Shown here: in pieces, positions 1-7,062 of the stretch
How the letters are laid out: every line of letters starts with the position of its first letter
Numbering within the stretch: position 1 is the stretch's first letter
Source of the DNA: Bacteroidetes bacterium 4572_114
GTDB taxonomy: Bacteria > Bacteroidota > Bacteroidia > Bacteroidales > 4484-276
Length of the DNA stretch: 8,141 nucleotides
Direction: 5' to 3'
Assembly (NCBI GenBank): GCA_002254335.1
Contig: NIVA01000059.1
Span: forward strand, 1-8,141
Notes under the pieces: model-generated
The model's database searches: none
What the model was told of the DNA's origin: nothing
What the model saw: the letters and a program-made list of their open reading frames with translations, nothing else
Made by a program: the position numbers and the translations under genes

Positions 1-644
1 CAGTACAACTCTTCAATTTTGGCAACGCCAAGAGCACTTAACAAACGGGGAATGGCTATTCCCCCGGTAGAATTAACGCCGTCGATAGCTACCCTGAAGC
101 CTGCATTTTTTATAGCATCCACATCCACCAATTTGAGTTTAAGGACTTCCCTGATATGGATATCAATAAAATCATCACGGGTCGTGAGAGCACCCAGGTT
201 ATCCACATCAGCAAACCCGTAACTACCGGTATCGGCAATGTTAAGTATCTCCTTGCCCTCGGCAGCGTTTAGGAATTCACCATTTTCATTCAGCAATTTT
301 AAGGCATTCCATTGCTTCGGGTTGTGACTTGCAGTAAGGATAATCCCGCCGTCAGCCTTTTGGTGGACTACTGCAATTTCAACTGTTGGTGTGGTCGAAA
401 GCCCAATATCAACCACATCTGCCCCCATGCCCATCAAGGTGCCAATCACGACATGGTTTACCATCTCCCCCGAAATCCGCGCATCGCGCCCAACAACAAT
501 CTTTAACTTTTTGTCTTGATCTTTCTTTTTCAGGAACATTAAATATGCCCCCGTAAATTTTACAATGTCGAGCGGGCTAAGGCCTTCGCCCGGGTTTCCC
601 CCAATTGTCCCGCGAATACCGGAAATAGATTTTATTAGTGTCAT
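1..644 (-). CDS. glmM: Phosphoglucosamine mutase (alpha-D-phosphohexomutase), N-terminal part, cut by window edge
   Basis: The reading frame starts at ATG 644-642 and stays open to the left edge, giving 214 codons of a family that is usually about 460 residues, so roughly the first 46% is present. Visible signatures are GIRGT (residues 9-13), VGRDARISGEM (51-61), the phosphoserine loop TASHNP (104-109, catalytic Ser106), and AIDGVNSTGG (186-195) at the start of domain 2. Enzymes of this family move phosphate between C6 and C1 of hexose phosphates; GlmM makes glucosamine-1-phosphate for UDP-GlcNAc and peptidoglycan synthesis in the cytoplasm. The opening MTLIKSISGIRGTIGG is what I associate with Bacteroidota proteins annotated as GlmM, but phosphomannomutase/phosphoglucomutase activity cannot be excluded because the substrate-specificity loop of domain 3 is outside the window. 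The start is supported by TTTAAAACT directly before the ATG and a -7 box at 661-668. It is separated from the sus operon by a terminator and is probably an independent housekeeping gene. Confidence 0.9.
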   Translation of the reverse strand, partial: MTLIKSISGIRGTIGGNPGEGLSPLDIVKFTGAYLMFLKKKDQDKKLKIVVGRDARISGEMVNHVVIGTLMGMGADVVDIGLSTTPTVEIAVVHQKADGGIILTASHNPKQWNALKLLNENGEFLNAAEGKEILNIADTGSYGFADVDNLGALTTRDDFIDIHIREVLKLKLVDVDAIKNAGFRVAIDGVNSTGGIAIPRLLSALGVAKIEELY

Positions 645-660
645 AGTTTTAAATTTTCAA

Positions 661-668
661 CAAATATA
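661..668 (-). promoter_or_regulatory. Bacteroidota-type -7 promoter box for the phosphohexomutase gene
   Basis: On the minus strand this reads TATATTTG, an exact match to the Bacteroidota -7 consensus TAnnTTTG. It lies 16 bp upstream of the ATG, so the leader would be only about 10 nt. No clear TTG/TTTG -33 element is seen at the expected 17-20 bp further upstream, where the sequence is a plain A/T tract, which lowers the confidence. Confidence 0.5.
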
Positions 669-720
669 AGCCTCTTTGCAGATTATAAAAAAATAAAATT
701 GGGTTTTTTTTGGGTTTCCC

Positions 721-924
721 TCCTTCGCTTCGCTACGGCGGGCAGGCAGGTTTCGGGTTTCAGGTTTCAGGTTGTGCTTGGCTTCCTTCACCTGACACCC
801 GGCATCCGACACCCGTCCTTTGCAGGTTTCGGGTTTTATGTTTCAAGTTTCAGGTTTCAGGTTTGTTGGGTTGCTCCTGGCTTTTTTCGCTTTGCTCTTG
901 GCTCTTTGCGTTTCGGGTTTCGGT
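721..924. repeat. GC-rich intergenic block of 7-bp periodic repeats (TTTCRGG)
   Basis: This stretch holds no supportable gene; the open frames through it are low-complexity. Three heptamer clusters are visible: TTTCGGG-TTTCAGG-TTTCAGG (751-771); five in-phase units TTTCGGG, TTTTATG, TTTCAAG, TTTCAGG, TTTCAGG (827-861); and TTTCGGG-TTTCGGT (911-924). The first two clusters are each followed by a GCT..TGGCT segment (776-783 and 873-882), and another copy of that segment is at 894-903, exactly 21 bp after the second. A diverged pair CTGACACCCG (792-801) and CCGACACCCG (806-815) lies between the clusters. The block opens with a G+C-rich piece containing CTTCGCTTCGCTACGGCGGG (724-743). The composition contrasts sharply with the AT-rich promoters nearby. 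I take it as a dispersed intergenic repeat of the kind found in environmental Bacteroidota; that last point is from memory. Confidence 0.7.
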
Positions 925-926
925 AA

Positions 927-959
927 ATTCCCTTAGCGACTTAAAGTCGCTTAGGGAAT
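927..959. repeat. 33-bp near-perfect inverted repeat (stem-loop) next to the operon terminator
   Basis: Arms 927-942 and 944-959 are complementary at 15 of 16 positions, with one T:T mismatch (934/952) and a single central base (943). The core is GCGACTT-A-AAGTCGC. On the minus strand it follows the T-tract of the 960-990 terminator immediately, so it would form a second hairpin at the 3' end of any read-through transcript. It has no T-tract of its own on the minus strand, so it is not a standard intrinsic terminator; it could be a back-up transcription stop, an mRNA-stabilising hairpin, or part of the repeat block. Confidence 0.7.
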
Positions 960-990
960 AAAAAAAGCCCTCCCGGAAATCCGGGAAGGC
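960..990 (-). terminator. Rho-independent terminator of the susC-susD-susE operon
   Basis: On the minus strand the sequence folds as GCC-T-TCCCGGA / TCCGGGA-G-GGC with a very short loop, one internal mismatch, and then a run of seven T (plus-strand A960-A966). It begins 30 bp after the TAG stop of the susE-like gene. Stem, position and U-tract all fit termination of the leftward operon. Confidence 0.88.
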
Positions 991-1020
991 TTAAGAGTAA
1001 GCTATGAAAAAAAAATCTTT

Positions 1021-2100
1021 CTACTTGATTATTTCATAAGTAGGCTCGGGTCCTGTAAACCTGAGAATGAAGGTTATAGTCCCCCCATCCGGGATCGGGA
1101 TATCGGGGCCACCAGGAGAAAGTGTCACACCATCCGGTGGATCAAGGGATCCAAGGTTAACATCCCATGCATCATTGGCCCTGAACTTAAACCTCTGATT
1201 TTCTGCTGCCGGAATATCCTCGACAGTAACACTCAGGTATTGATTTATCGGATCATACACCATGTCGATATCATCGGTCCAGGCAAGCCATTCGCCAATT
1301 ACGCCCCAGTTTTCAACAGCATCACCATAATTCCAGGTAAGGTTATTGATATCAATTTCCAGATGATAGCCACCTGGCCCGGGGACAATAAGGTTTCCTG
1401 CACCTGCATCAATGTCCAGTGTACCTGGTTCTACGCCCGCACCATAATTAGTATGGTCCCAATCAGGATCAGAAGTAAACTTAAATTCAAAGCTACCACC
1501 TTCGGGAAAGAAAATGTAGCCATTGTATATGCCATCACCATCAAAATCAAATACATTTGGTGCATCGGCAGGTGCCCATCCCTGGTAATCGCCGGGAACC
1601 CACAACTTTGCGAATTCAACAACCCCGGAATATGGTGTTATTGTCATCGAAATTCTATCAGAATAAAGTTCAGAAACATCAGTATCGGTATTAAGGAATG
1701 AGTAGATACGGATTTCCACCATTCCTGCAACGTCAGCTTCCAATCCCATACTCATAACTATACTGTTCATTTCGCTTTCAGTAATTGCAAATGATGTTTC
1801 GGTTGTATTTACAAGTTCCCTTGCATTAACAAAATTGCTATCGGCCAGATCGATCTGCAACGAATATTTTGTTGCCTCAAGATCATCCAAATTATATTTG
1901 GTCGCCGACCATTTGAACGTTGTCATAATACTATCGGCTGTGGCCTCGGCCAAAATAAATTGAGATTCACTTGCAGGTTCGGTTATACCGGCCGGGGTGG
2001 CCTGGCCCATATCCAAAACCGGGGTGGCCTCTTTTTTCTCGCACGAGGACATCAGGCCAATTCCGATTATTGCTATTAAAAAAAATGTTAACCTTTTCAT
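1021..2100 (-). CDS. susE: SusE/SusF-like outer-membrane glycan-binding lipoprotein
   Basis: A 359-residue protein with a lipoprotein signal: basic MKR, hydrophobic core, and lipobox LMSSC with the lipidated Cys20. Residues about 26-157 resemble the N-terminal SusE domain (ATPVLDMGQATPAG near the start, TFKWSA at 61-66, ending in MTITPY at 152-157). Two beta-rich carbohydrate-binding-like segments follow: about 163-256, with VPGDYQGWA (168-176) and a DFDGDG acidic loop (185-190), and about 262-359, with GEWLAW (269-274) and RFKFRANDAWD (303-313). Known SusE/SusF proteins sit on the cell surface and bind starch through tandem binding modules; they do not cleave it. As the last gene of the operon, 22 bp after susD and before the terminator, this is the expected position. 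Aromatic residues W175, W271 and W274 are candidate sugar-stacking residues (inference). The leader carries TTTAAAAACAG (plus 2110-2120) as in front of susD. Substrate assignment to alpha-glucan is inferred from the family. Confidence 0.85.
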   Translation of the reverse strand: MKRLTFFLIAIIGIGLMSSCEKKEATPVLDMGQATPAGITEPASESQFILAEATADSIMTTFKWSATKYNLDDLEATKYSLQIDLADSNFVNARELVNTTETSFAITESEMNSIVMSMGLEADVAGMVEIRIYSFLNTDTDVSELYSDRISMTITPYSGVVEFAKLWVPGDYQGWAPADAPNVFDFDGDGIYNGYIFFPEGGSFEFKFTSDPDWDHTNYGAGVEPGTLDIDAGAGNLIVPGPGGYHLEIDINNLTWNYGDAVENWGVIGEWLAWTDDIDMVYDPINQYLSVTVEDIPAAENQRFKFRANDAWDVNLGSLDPPDGVTLSPGGPDIPIPDGGTITFILRFTGPEPTYEIIK

Positions 2101-2122
2101 ATTTATATTCTGTTTTTAAATA

Positions 2123-3706
2123 TTAATATCCGTCATTTTGATCAAGATTTGGATTAGCTCCAATATCTGAGGAAGGGATCGGGAATAAGTTATATTTACT
2201 ATCTGTAGCACTTCCTTCTGCAACATTGCCTTTCCATGGCCACAAATATCCGCCCCCGGTAAATTTACCATGCCTCACCAGGTCGGTACGGCGCGTACAT
2301 TCCCAATATAGTTCACGGCCCCTTTCATCAAGAATAAAATCGAGGGTAAGGTCGCCGGCAGTAATATTCCCTGAATTATCGCCATAAGCCCGTTCCCTTA
2401 TCATATTTACATAACCAACGGCTGCACCCATGTCGCCTGCCCCATGTACAGCAGCTTCGGCATACATCAGATAAATGTTGGCCAAACGGAAATATGGGAA
2501 ATCAGTATCAGGAAAGTCGAGGCTTGAACCGCTGGACCCGTTTGATTGTACATTTTTAAATTTGGTAACTGCATACCCATCAGTAAATTCGCCAATATTA
2601 ACAATCTCCTTGTTTTGCCCGTTGGTGAAAAACATTGCCCTGCTGTCGATATCACCTGTTTCATCAGGGAATTTATTAACAAAAGCACTGGTTGTACGTG
2701 TACCGCCCCAACCACCGCCAACACCGAAATCTGATGGGTTCATGTCGCCACCAATGGCTGCGTGGATTATAAAATTCGTCCCACCATATGTGCGCGTTGC
2801 ATTTCCATCGAAAGCTACCGAAAAGATTTGCTCGTTGTTGTTAAGATTGTTATCAGCAAGGAAAAGGTCCTGGTACTGCGGGTTAAGCGAGTAACCGGCA
2901 TCAATTACCTTTTGACAATTTGCAACACATTCGGCATACTTTGCCGTACCGGTGTAAACTTCGGCATTTAGGTATAATGTTGCCAACAGGCTCCAAGCTG
3001 TGGCCTTATCGGCACGTGCGTAAACTGACCTCGGCTCAATTAATTTACCTTCAATGTCATTCAGTTCCGATTCGATGTAAGCAAATAAATCTGCCCTCTG
3101 GATTTGCTCAGGAAAGAAGGCCCCCACTGCATCGGCCTCGGTAACAAATGGCACATTTGCAAATAGGTCCATGGCATGGAAATAGCTCAATGCCCTAAGG
3201 AAACGTGCTTCGGCACGGTAAGTTTTTACTTCGGCAAGAAGGTCGCCAGTTACTCCCCTTTCACTGAGTTTTCCATCAGATGTTTCACGAATATATTCAT
3301 TACATGCTGAAATCTGGTAAAAAATCCTGTAATACATGGCAGCGATAAAAACATCGCTCGAACCCCACGTTTGCCAGTGAAAATCCTTAATGGTCTGGTC
3401 GTTCCATGAAATTACAGCTTCATCGGTAGGTAGCTCCTGATGATACCACCATCCACGTAAATACTGGCCGAAACCCTCGTCGATACCACTAATGTCGCCA
3501 TTTCCCGAAGGCCCTTCCTGACCCGACACTGCAAGGCCGGCATACAATTTTGCCAGCACCTCAATGTAAGATCCAGGATCATCAAATATTATTGCTGACG
3601 TAGTAACATCTTTATCTAATGGCACAGTATCAAGATCCTTGGTGCAGGAAATAAAGATCAGTGCAAATCCTGCAATTACCAATGTTATATTAAATATTTT
3701 TTTCAT
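2123..3706 (-). CDS. susD: SusD/RagB-family surface glycan-binding lipoprotein
   Basis: A 527-residue protein of normal SusD length. The signal peptide ends at lipobox FISC with Cys21, followed by TKDLD, an acidic-lysine stretch typical of Bacteroidota surface-exported lipoproteins. The alpha-helical TPR-like scaffold shows EARFLRALSYFHAMDLF (166-182), ADKATAWSLLATLYLNAEVY (232-251) and YFRLANIYLMYAEAA (405-419). The C-terminal signatures are ILDERGRELYWE (458-469) and FPIPSSDIGANPNLDQNDGY (508-527). SusD caps the SusC barrel and delivers oligosaccharide to it. The N-terminal third (LDTVPLDKDVTTS, DISGIDEG, YLRGWW, ELPTDEAVISW) looks closer to the starch SusD of Bacteroides thetaiotaomicron than to general RagB proteins. 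From memory its starch contacts include D73, R81, W98 and W320; here D76, R84, W101 and W333 fall at similar spacing. That alignment is untested. The gap to susC is 23 bp, indicating co-transcription. Confidence 0.95.
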   Translation of the reverse strand: MKKIFNITLVIAGFALIFISCTKDLDTVPLDKDVTTSAIIFDDPGSYIEVLAKLYAGLAVSGQEGPSGNGDISGIDEGFGQYLRGWWYHQELPTDEAVISWNDQTIKDFHWQTWGSSDVFIAAMYYRIFYQISACNEYIRETSDGKLSERGVTGDLLAEVKTYRAEARFLRALSYFHAMDLFANVPFVTEADAVGAFFPEQIQRADLFAYIESELNDIEGKLIEPRSVYARADKATAWSLLATLYLNAEVYTGTAKYAECVANCQKVIDAGYSLNPQYQDLFLADNNLNNNEQIFSVAFDGNATRTYGGTNFIIHAAIGGDMNPSDFGVGGGWGGTRTTSAFVNKFPDETGDIDSRAMFFTNGQNKEIVNIGEFTDGYAVTKFKNVQSNGSSGSSLDFPDTDFPYFRLANIYLMYAEAAVHGAGDMGAAVGYVNMIRERAYGDNSGNITAGDLTLDFILDERGRELYWECTRRTDLVRHGKFTGGGYLWPWKGNVAEGSATDSKYNLFPIPSSDIGANPNLDQNDGY

Positions 3707-3729
3707 TATTATCCTGTTTTTAAATTTGA

Positions 3730-6700
3730 TTAAAACTGAAGGCTCACACCAAATACATAAGTCCGTGGACGTGGATAAACCCTATTATCAATACCTCCAC
3801 TGATCTCCGGGTCGATACCTTCATAATCGGTAATCACGAAAGCATTATTAACGGAGGCTGAAAGGCGCAGGTTGGCTTTGCCGTTAATTATGGCCGGGAA
3901 TAAATAACTCAGGGTCATATTATCCATCCTGAAGAATGAACCATCCTGGATGTAAAAATCAGATAAATACTGAGGGGTAACAAATTCAGTATTGGTAACG
4001 GATGAAGTAATGTTGCCAAGATACGGGCCTTCGGGACGGTATAACCTTTCGTAAACACCATTTTCGGAATCAACATTATTATACACATAGTTACCAAAAT
4101 TGGCACGTCCTGAAAAGGAGAAATCCCAGTTTTGATAACTTACGTTTGAGTTGATACCAAAGTAAAAGTCGGCAGCAGGCTTTTTGTAATGATAGCGGTC
4201 AGAATCGGTAATTTCACCATCGCCATTCCTGTCAACATACATTCCCTCGATAGGTTTTCCATCAGTGCCATAAACCTGCTCATAAACAAAGAATGAATTG
4301 GCTGGCTGGCCCACACTATGCATCTGGACAGTATTGCCTACCCCACCTGAAATCCCTCCGGTTGCAACGCCTAAGTAATCAGGATCGTCCGTGGCAGTCA
4401 ACTTGGTAATTTCATTCTTATTATAGGTAGCATTAAACCCAATTTCCCAAAATACCTTTGCAGTTGATACCGGCCTGTAGGTAATTGAGAATTCAACACC
4501 CTTGTTTTCAAGGTCTCCAATATTTGTAAGGATAAAGTTTGAAAGATTTGTACCGGCTGGTACAGGGATAAAGTTAATCAGGTCTTTGGTTTCTCGTTTA
4601 TAAACATCGATAGAACCATAAACCTTGTCCTCGGCAAAACCAAAATCCAAACCTAAGTTAATGGTCGTGGTCTCTTCCCATTTGATGTTGTAATCATATC
4701 CTTCAGGACGCAAGGTATAATAGAATAAATTTCCAAGCTGGTAACGTGCAAATTGGTTGCTCCTGGTATAGCGGGGCAAATAAGGATAGTTGCCCTGGTT
4801 AATATTTTGCTGGCCTGTAACGCCCCAACCTGCCCTCAATTTTAATTGCGAAAGCACATTTGCATTTTGCATCCATGGCTCATCCACAATTTTCCATCCC
4901 AAAGCTGCTGACGGGAACAATCCCCAGCGGGTGTCGGGCGAAAAACGTGAAGTACCATCGTTACGTAGGGTAAACGTTAACAAGTACCTGTCTTTGAACG
5001 AATAGTTAAAACGTCCAAAGAATGAAACCAGAAAGCTTTCGGTAGGCCTGTTGATTGTATCAATATCATATGTCCTCATTGGGTCGCCAAAAAAAGTCTT
5101 CTGATACCACCCTGGGCGACCGGTTATAGGATCAATGGTAAATTCCCGTGAGTAGTTGCCATTGACCGATGAATTTTTCCTATAGAAATGTTGCCATGAA
5201 TAACCGGCCATTACATCAAAACGGCTCTCGATGCTTTCAACATATTTCACATAATTGAGGTAGAAGTCCAACAGTTCATTTTTCTTTTCCTGCTTGTAGG
5301 AATTATAGGTACCGCCACCATTCAGGGGATCATAAGACCAGGGGGCATAATCAGAGACTATTACATCGCCATTGGAATTTGACTGGTCTAAACCCAGGTT
5401 TAAGTTGGCCCTTAATTCGGGTAGGAAGTGGAATTTATAATCGAGCTGAATGTTACCAATAACACGATTAACATCCGACTGATCATCCCTCATATTGAGT
5501 AATGCGACCGGATTGCTCGATCCCTGCACAACAGGATTTTGATTACCTGATTGCACCCATGCCTGATATCCACTATAATCAGTTGAAGGCATAAGAATAG
5601 TATCAGTCACTCCATCTCCATTAACATCGTCCATGTATGTTGGATTATACATGTGATCGTTGTGTATTGGTTTAGTGGGATCATATTGTAAAGCAGAACC
5701 AATGGCGCCACGATCGGCAAACTCATTCTTCACGTTTACATATTTAATATTAATATTAACCTTCAGATGATCATCAAATAATGTTGGGTTAAGTGCGGCA
5801 TTAATAGTTGTCCTCTTCAAATTATCGGTTTTCAGGATACCGTCCTGATCGGAATAGCCAATGGATAACCTGTAAGGAAGTCCGTCTAAATCACCCGACA
5901 GGCTCACATTATGATCCATTCCAAATGCATTTTGATAAATCTCTTCCTGCCAATCGGTATTGGCATCCCCTAACATACCAACCTGGTTTGGGTGACGGTC
6001 CTGAACTTCTTTACGGAATTCATCAGCGCCCAAAACATCAATTTTCTTGATTGGTGTGTAATAGGAGAAACTACCGGTGTAGTTAACTTTTAGAGGTGAG
6101 CCAACTTTACCTTTTTTTGTGGTAATTATGATTACACCATTAGAAGCCCTCGACCCATAAATTGCAGTTGCCGAAGCATCCTTCAATACCGTAAATGTTT
6201 CGATATCGTTCGGGTTAATGGTGTTCAATGGGTTTCTCATACCTGAAATCCCATCATTATCAATAGGCACACCATCAATAACAAACAACGGGTCGTTACT
6301 GGCAGAAAGTGATGATCCTCCCCTGATCCTGATTGTTGACCCTTCTCCGGGGGCACCACCACCATTAATGATCTGAACACCGGCGATTTTGCCACTGATA
6401 AGTTCAGTAGGCGAAATAACAACACCTTTGTTAAAATCTTTGGCATCAATAGCAGTTACCGAACCTGTGGCATCCTCTTTTTTCTGAACACCATAACCAA
6501 TTACCACAAAGCCTTCAAGGGCCGTAGATTGCATATGCAACGCAACATTTACAGATGTACCGGGCTGGACAAGGATTTCCTGCGGCTCGTAGCCGATAAA
6601 AGAAAACACCAGGGTAGTGTTGGGTTCAACTGAAATGCTGTAGTTACCATCGATATCAGTAACAGTTCCCCTAACTGTACCCTTTACCACAATAGTGGCC

Positions 6701-6834
6701 CCGGGCAGAGTTGTTTTGTCAGCGGCATCCGAAACTGTACCTGTTACTTCGCCGGGCTGGGCGAAAACCGTTACAGGGCCAAAACACAGTATTGCAAGCA
6801 GCAACATGAGTTTTGTCTTTAGATGTTTTACCAT
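3730..6834 (-). CDS. susC: SusC/RagA-family TonB-linked outer-membrane transporter
   Basis: A 1034-residue protein of usual SusC length. The Sec signal peptide runs to about residue 25 (VFA, then Q26). Residues about 29-104 are a carboxypeptidase-regulatory-like beta domain (EVTGTVSD, LPGATIVVKGT, DGNYSI, LVFSFIGYEPQE). A TonB-box-like segment EGFVVIGYGVQKKEDATGS (107-125) leads into the plug (about 115-241), which has IRIRGGSS (168-175), PLFVIDGVP (182-190) and LKDASATAIYGSRASNGV (217-234). The rest is the 22-strand barrel, ending in the terminal aromatic VSLQF. Two calcium-type loops are seen: DxNxDG at 403-408 and a full EF-hand-like DRNGDGEITDSD at 868-879. There is no N-terminal STN domain, so signalling to an ECF sigma/anti-sigma pair through this protein is not expected. 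It imports oligosaccharides with SusD using TonB energy. It is the first gene of the operon; the start ATG 6834-6832 has no Shine-Dalgarno and a leader of about 55 nt from the -7 box at 6897-6904. Confidence 0.97.
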   Translation of the reverse strand: MVKHLKTKLMLLLAILCFGPVTVFAQPGEVTGTVSDAADKTTLPGATIVVKGTVRGTVTDIDGNYSISVEPNTTLVFSFIGYEPQEILVQPGTSVNVALHMQSTALEGFVVIGYGVQKKEDATGSVTAIDAKDFNKGVVISPTELISGKIAGVQIINGGGAPGEGSTIRIRGGSSLSASNDPLFVIDGVPIDNDGISGMRNPLNTINPNDIETFTVLKDASATAIYGSRASNGVIIITTKKGKVGSPLKVNYTGSFSYYTPIKKIDVLGADEFRKEVQDRHPNQVGMLGDANTDWQEEIYQNAFGMDHNVSLSGDLDGLPYRLSIGYSDQDGILKTDNLKRTTINAALNPTLFDDHLKVNINIKYVNVKNEFADRGAIGSALQYDPTKPIHNDHMYNPTYMDDVNGDGVTDTILMPSTDYSGYQAWVQSGNQNPVVQGSSNPVALLNMRDDQSDVNRVIGNIQLDYKFHFLPELRANLNLGLDQSNSNGDVIVSDYAPWSYDPLNGGGTYNSYKQEKKNELLDFYLNYVKYVESIESRFDVMAGYSWQHFYRKNSSVNGNYSREFTIDPITGRPGWYQKTFFGDPMRTYDIDTINRPTESFLVSFFGRFNYSFKDRYLLTFTLRNDGTSRFSPDTRWGLFPSAALGWKIVDEPWMQNANVLSQLKLRAGWGVTGQQNINQGNYPYLPRYTRSNQFARYQLGNLFYYTLRPEGYDYNIKWEETTTINLGLDFGFAEDKVYGSIDVYKRETKDLINFIPVPAGTNLSNFILTNIGDLENKGVEFSITYRPVSTAKVFWEIGFNATYNKNEITKLTATDDPDYLGVATGGISGGVGNTVQMHSVGQPANSFFVYEQVYGTDGKPIEGMYVDRNGDGEITDSDRYHYKKPAADFYFGINSNVSYQNWDFSFSGRANFGNYVYNNVDSENGVYERLYRPEGPYLGNITSSVTNTEFVTPQYLSDFYIQDGSFFRMDNMTLSYLFPAIINGKANLRLSASVNNAFVITDYEGIDPEISGGIDNRVYPRPRTYVFGVSLQF

Positions 6835-6896
6835 AGTACAAAATTTAGTTTAGTTAATCTCATTAATTTATTTCTTGCTTTTTTCAAAACAGCCGC

Positions 6897-6904
6897 CAAA
6901 AGTA
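6897..6904 (-). promoter_or_regulatory. -7 promoter box of the susC-susD-susE operon
   Basis: Reads TACTTTTG on the minus strand, an exact match to TAnnTTTG and identical to the -7 box of the divergent gene. It is 62 bp upstream of the susC ATG. A good -33 TTTG is not present at the expected distance; that region is taken up by the AACATTT half-sites, which would fit a promoter that needs an activator (inference). Confidence 0.65.
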
Positions 6905-6909
6905 AACAA

Positions 6910-6933
6910 AACATTTAAATGTTATTAACATTT
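6910..6933. promoter_or_regulatory. Candidate operator: three AACATTT half-sites in two overlapping palindromes
   Basis: Three exact copies of AACATTT occur within 24 bp: 6910-6916 (plus), 6917-6923 (minus) and 6927-6933 (plus). They form a perfect 14-bp palindrome, AACATTTAAATGTT (6910-6923), and a perfect 17-bp odd palindrome, AAATGTTATTAACATTT (6917-6933), that share the middle half-site. The cluster starts 5 bp upstream of the susC -7 box and covers the place of the -33 element. A further weak inverted repeat, TGAATA/TATTCA, lies at 6937-6954. The position suggests binding of a dimeric regulator controlling the operon; no regulator gene is in the window, so its identity is unknown. Confidence 0.5.
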
Positions 6934-7033
6934 CCTTGAATAATTTACTATTCAGGTTGCTGTCAAAAAAAAAATATGTTTCTTAATTAACGGCACTAAA
7001 TTTGATAAAAAAACAATTTATCCTAAAAAAAAA

Positions 7034-7062
7034 TTTGTGTTAAAATAATTTATTTACTTTTG
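7034..7062 (+). promoter_or_regulatory. Promoter of the T9SS-secreted protein gene (-33 TTTG, -7 TACTTTTG)
   Basis: TTTG at 7034-7037 and TACTTTTG at 7055-7062 are separated by 17 bp, matching the Bacteroidota arrangement on both elements. Transcription would start near 7069, giving a leader of about 35 nt that holds two ATCAAAT copies (7073-7079, 7086-7092) and ends in TTTAAAAACT just before the ATG. There is no Shine-Dalgarno, which is normal in this phylum. Confidence 0.72.

Noticed and set aside
749..924. Possible CRISPR array
   Set aside because: Repeat units are only 7 bp, partly contiguous and degenerate, with no uniform spacers and no cas genes nearby.
927..959. Possible riboswitch or small-RNA gene
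   Set aside because: It is a single simple hairpin at the 3' side of the operon, with no aptamer-like multi-stem structure, promoter or downstream gene on the relevant strand.
699..961. Two overlapping plus-strand open frames of 75 and 83 codons in the repeat block
   Set aside because: They translate the TTTCRGG heptamers into repetitive Phe/Gly/Ser-rich strings, run into the palindrome, and have no promoter or domain; they are by-products of low-complexity DNA.
721..990. Insertion sequence or attachment site remnant
   Set aside because: No transposase fragment, paired terminal inverted repeats or target-site duplication could be found around the repeat block.
1240..1701. Open frame of 153 codons on the plus strand inside the SusE gene
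   Set aside because: It is antisense to a well-supported SusE-like gene with signal peptide and family motifs, and its translation shows no recognisable domain, promoter or leader.
2475..2894. Open frame of 139 codons on the plus strand inside the SusD gene
   Set aside because: It is antisense to conserved SusD coding sequence and its composition is what the reverse strand of that gene would give; no independent evidence supports it.
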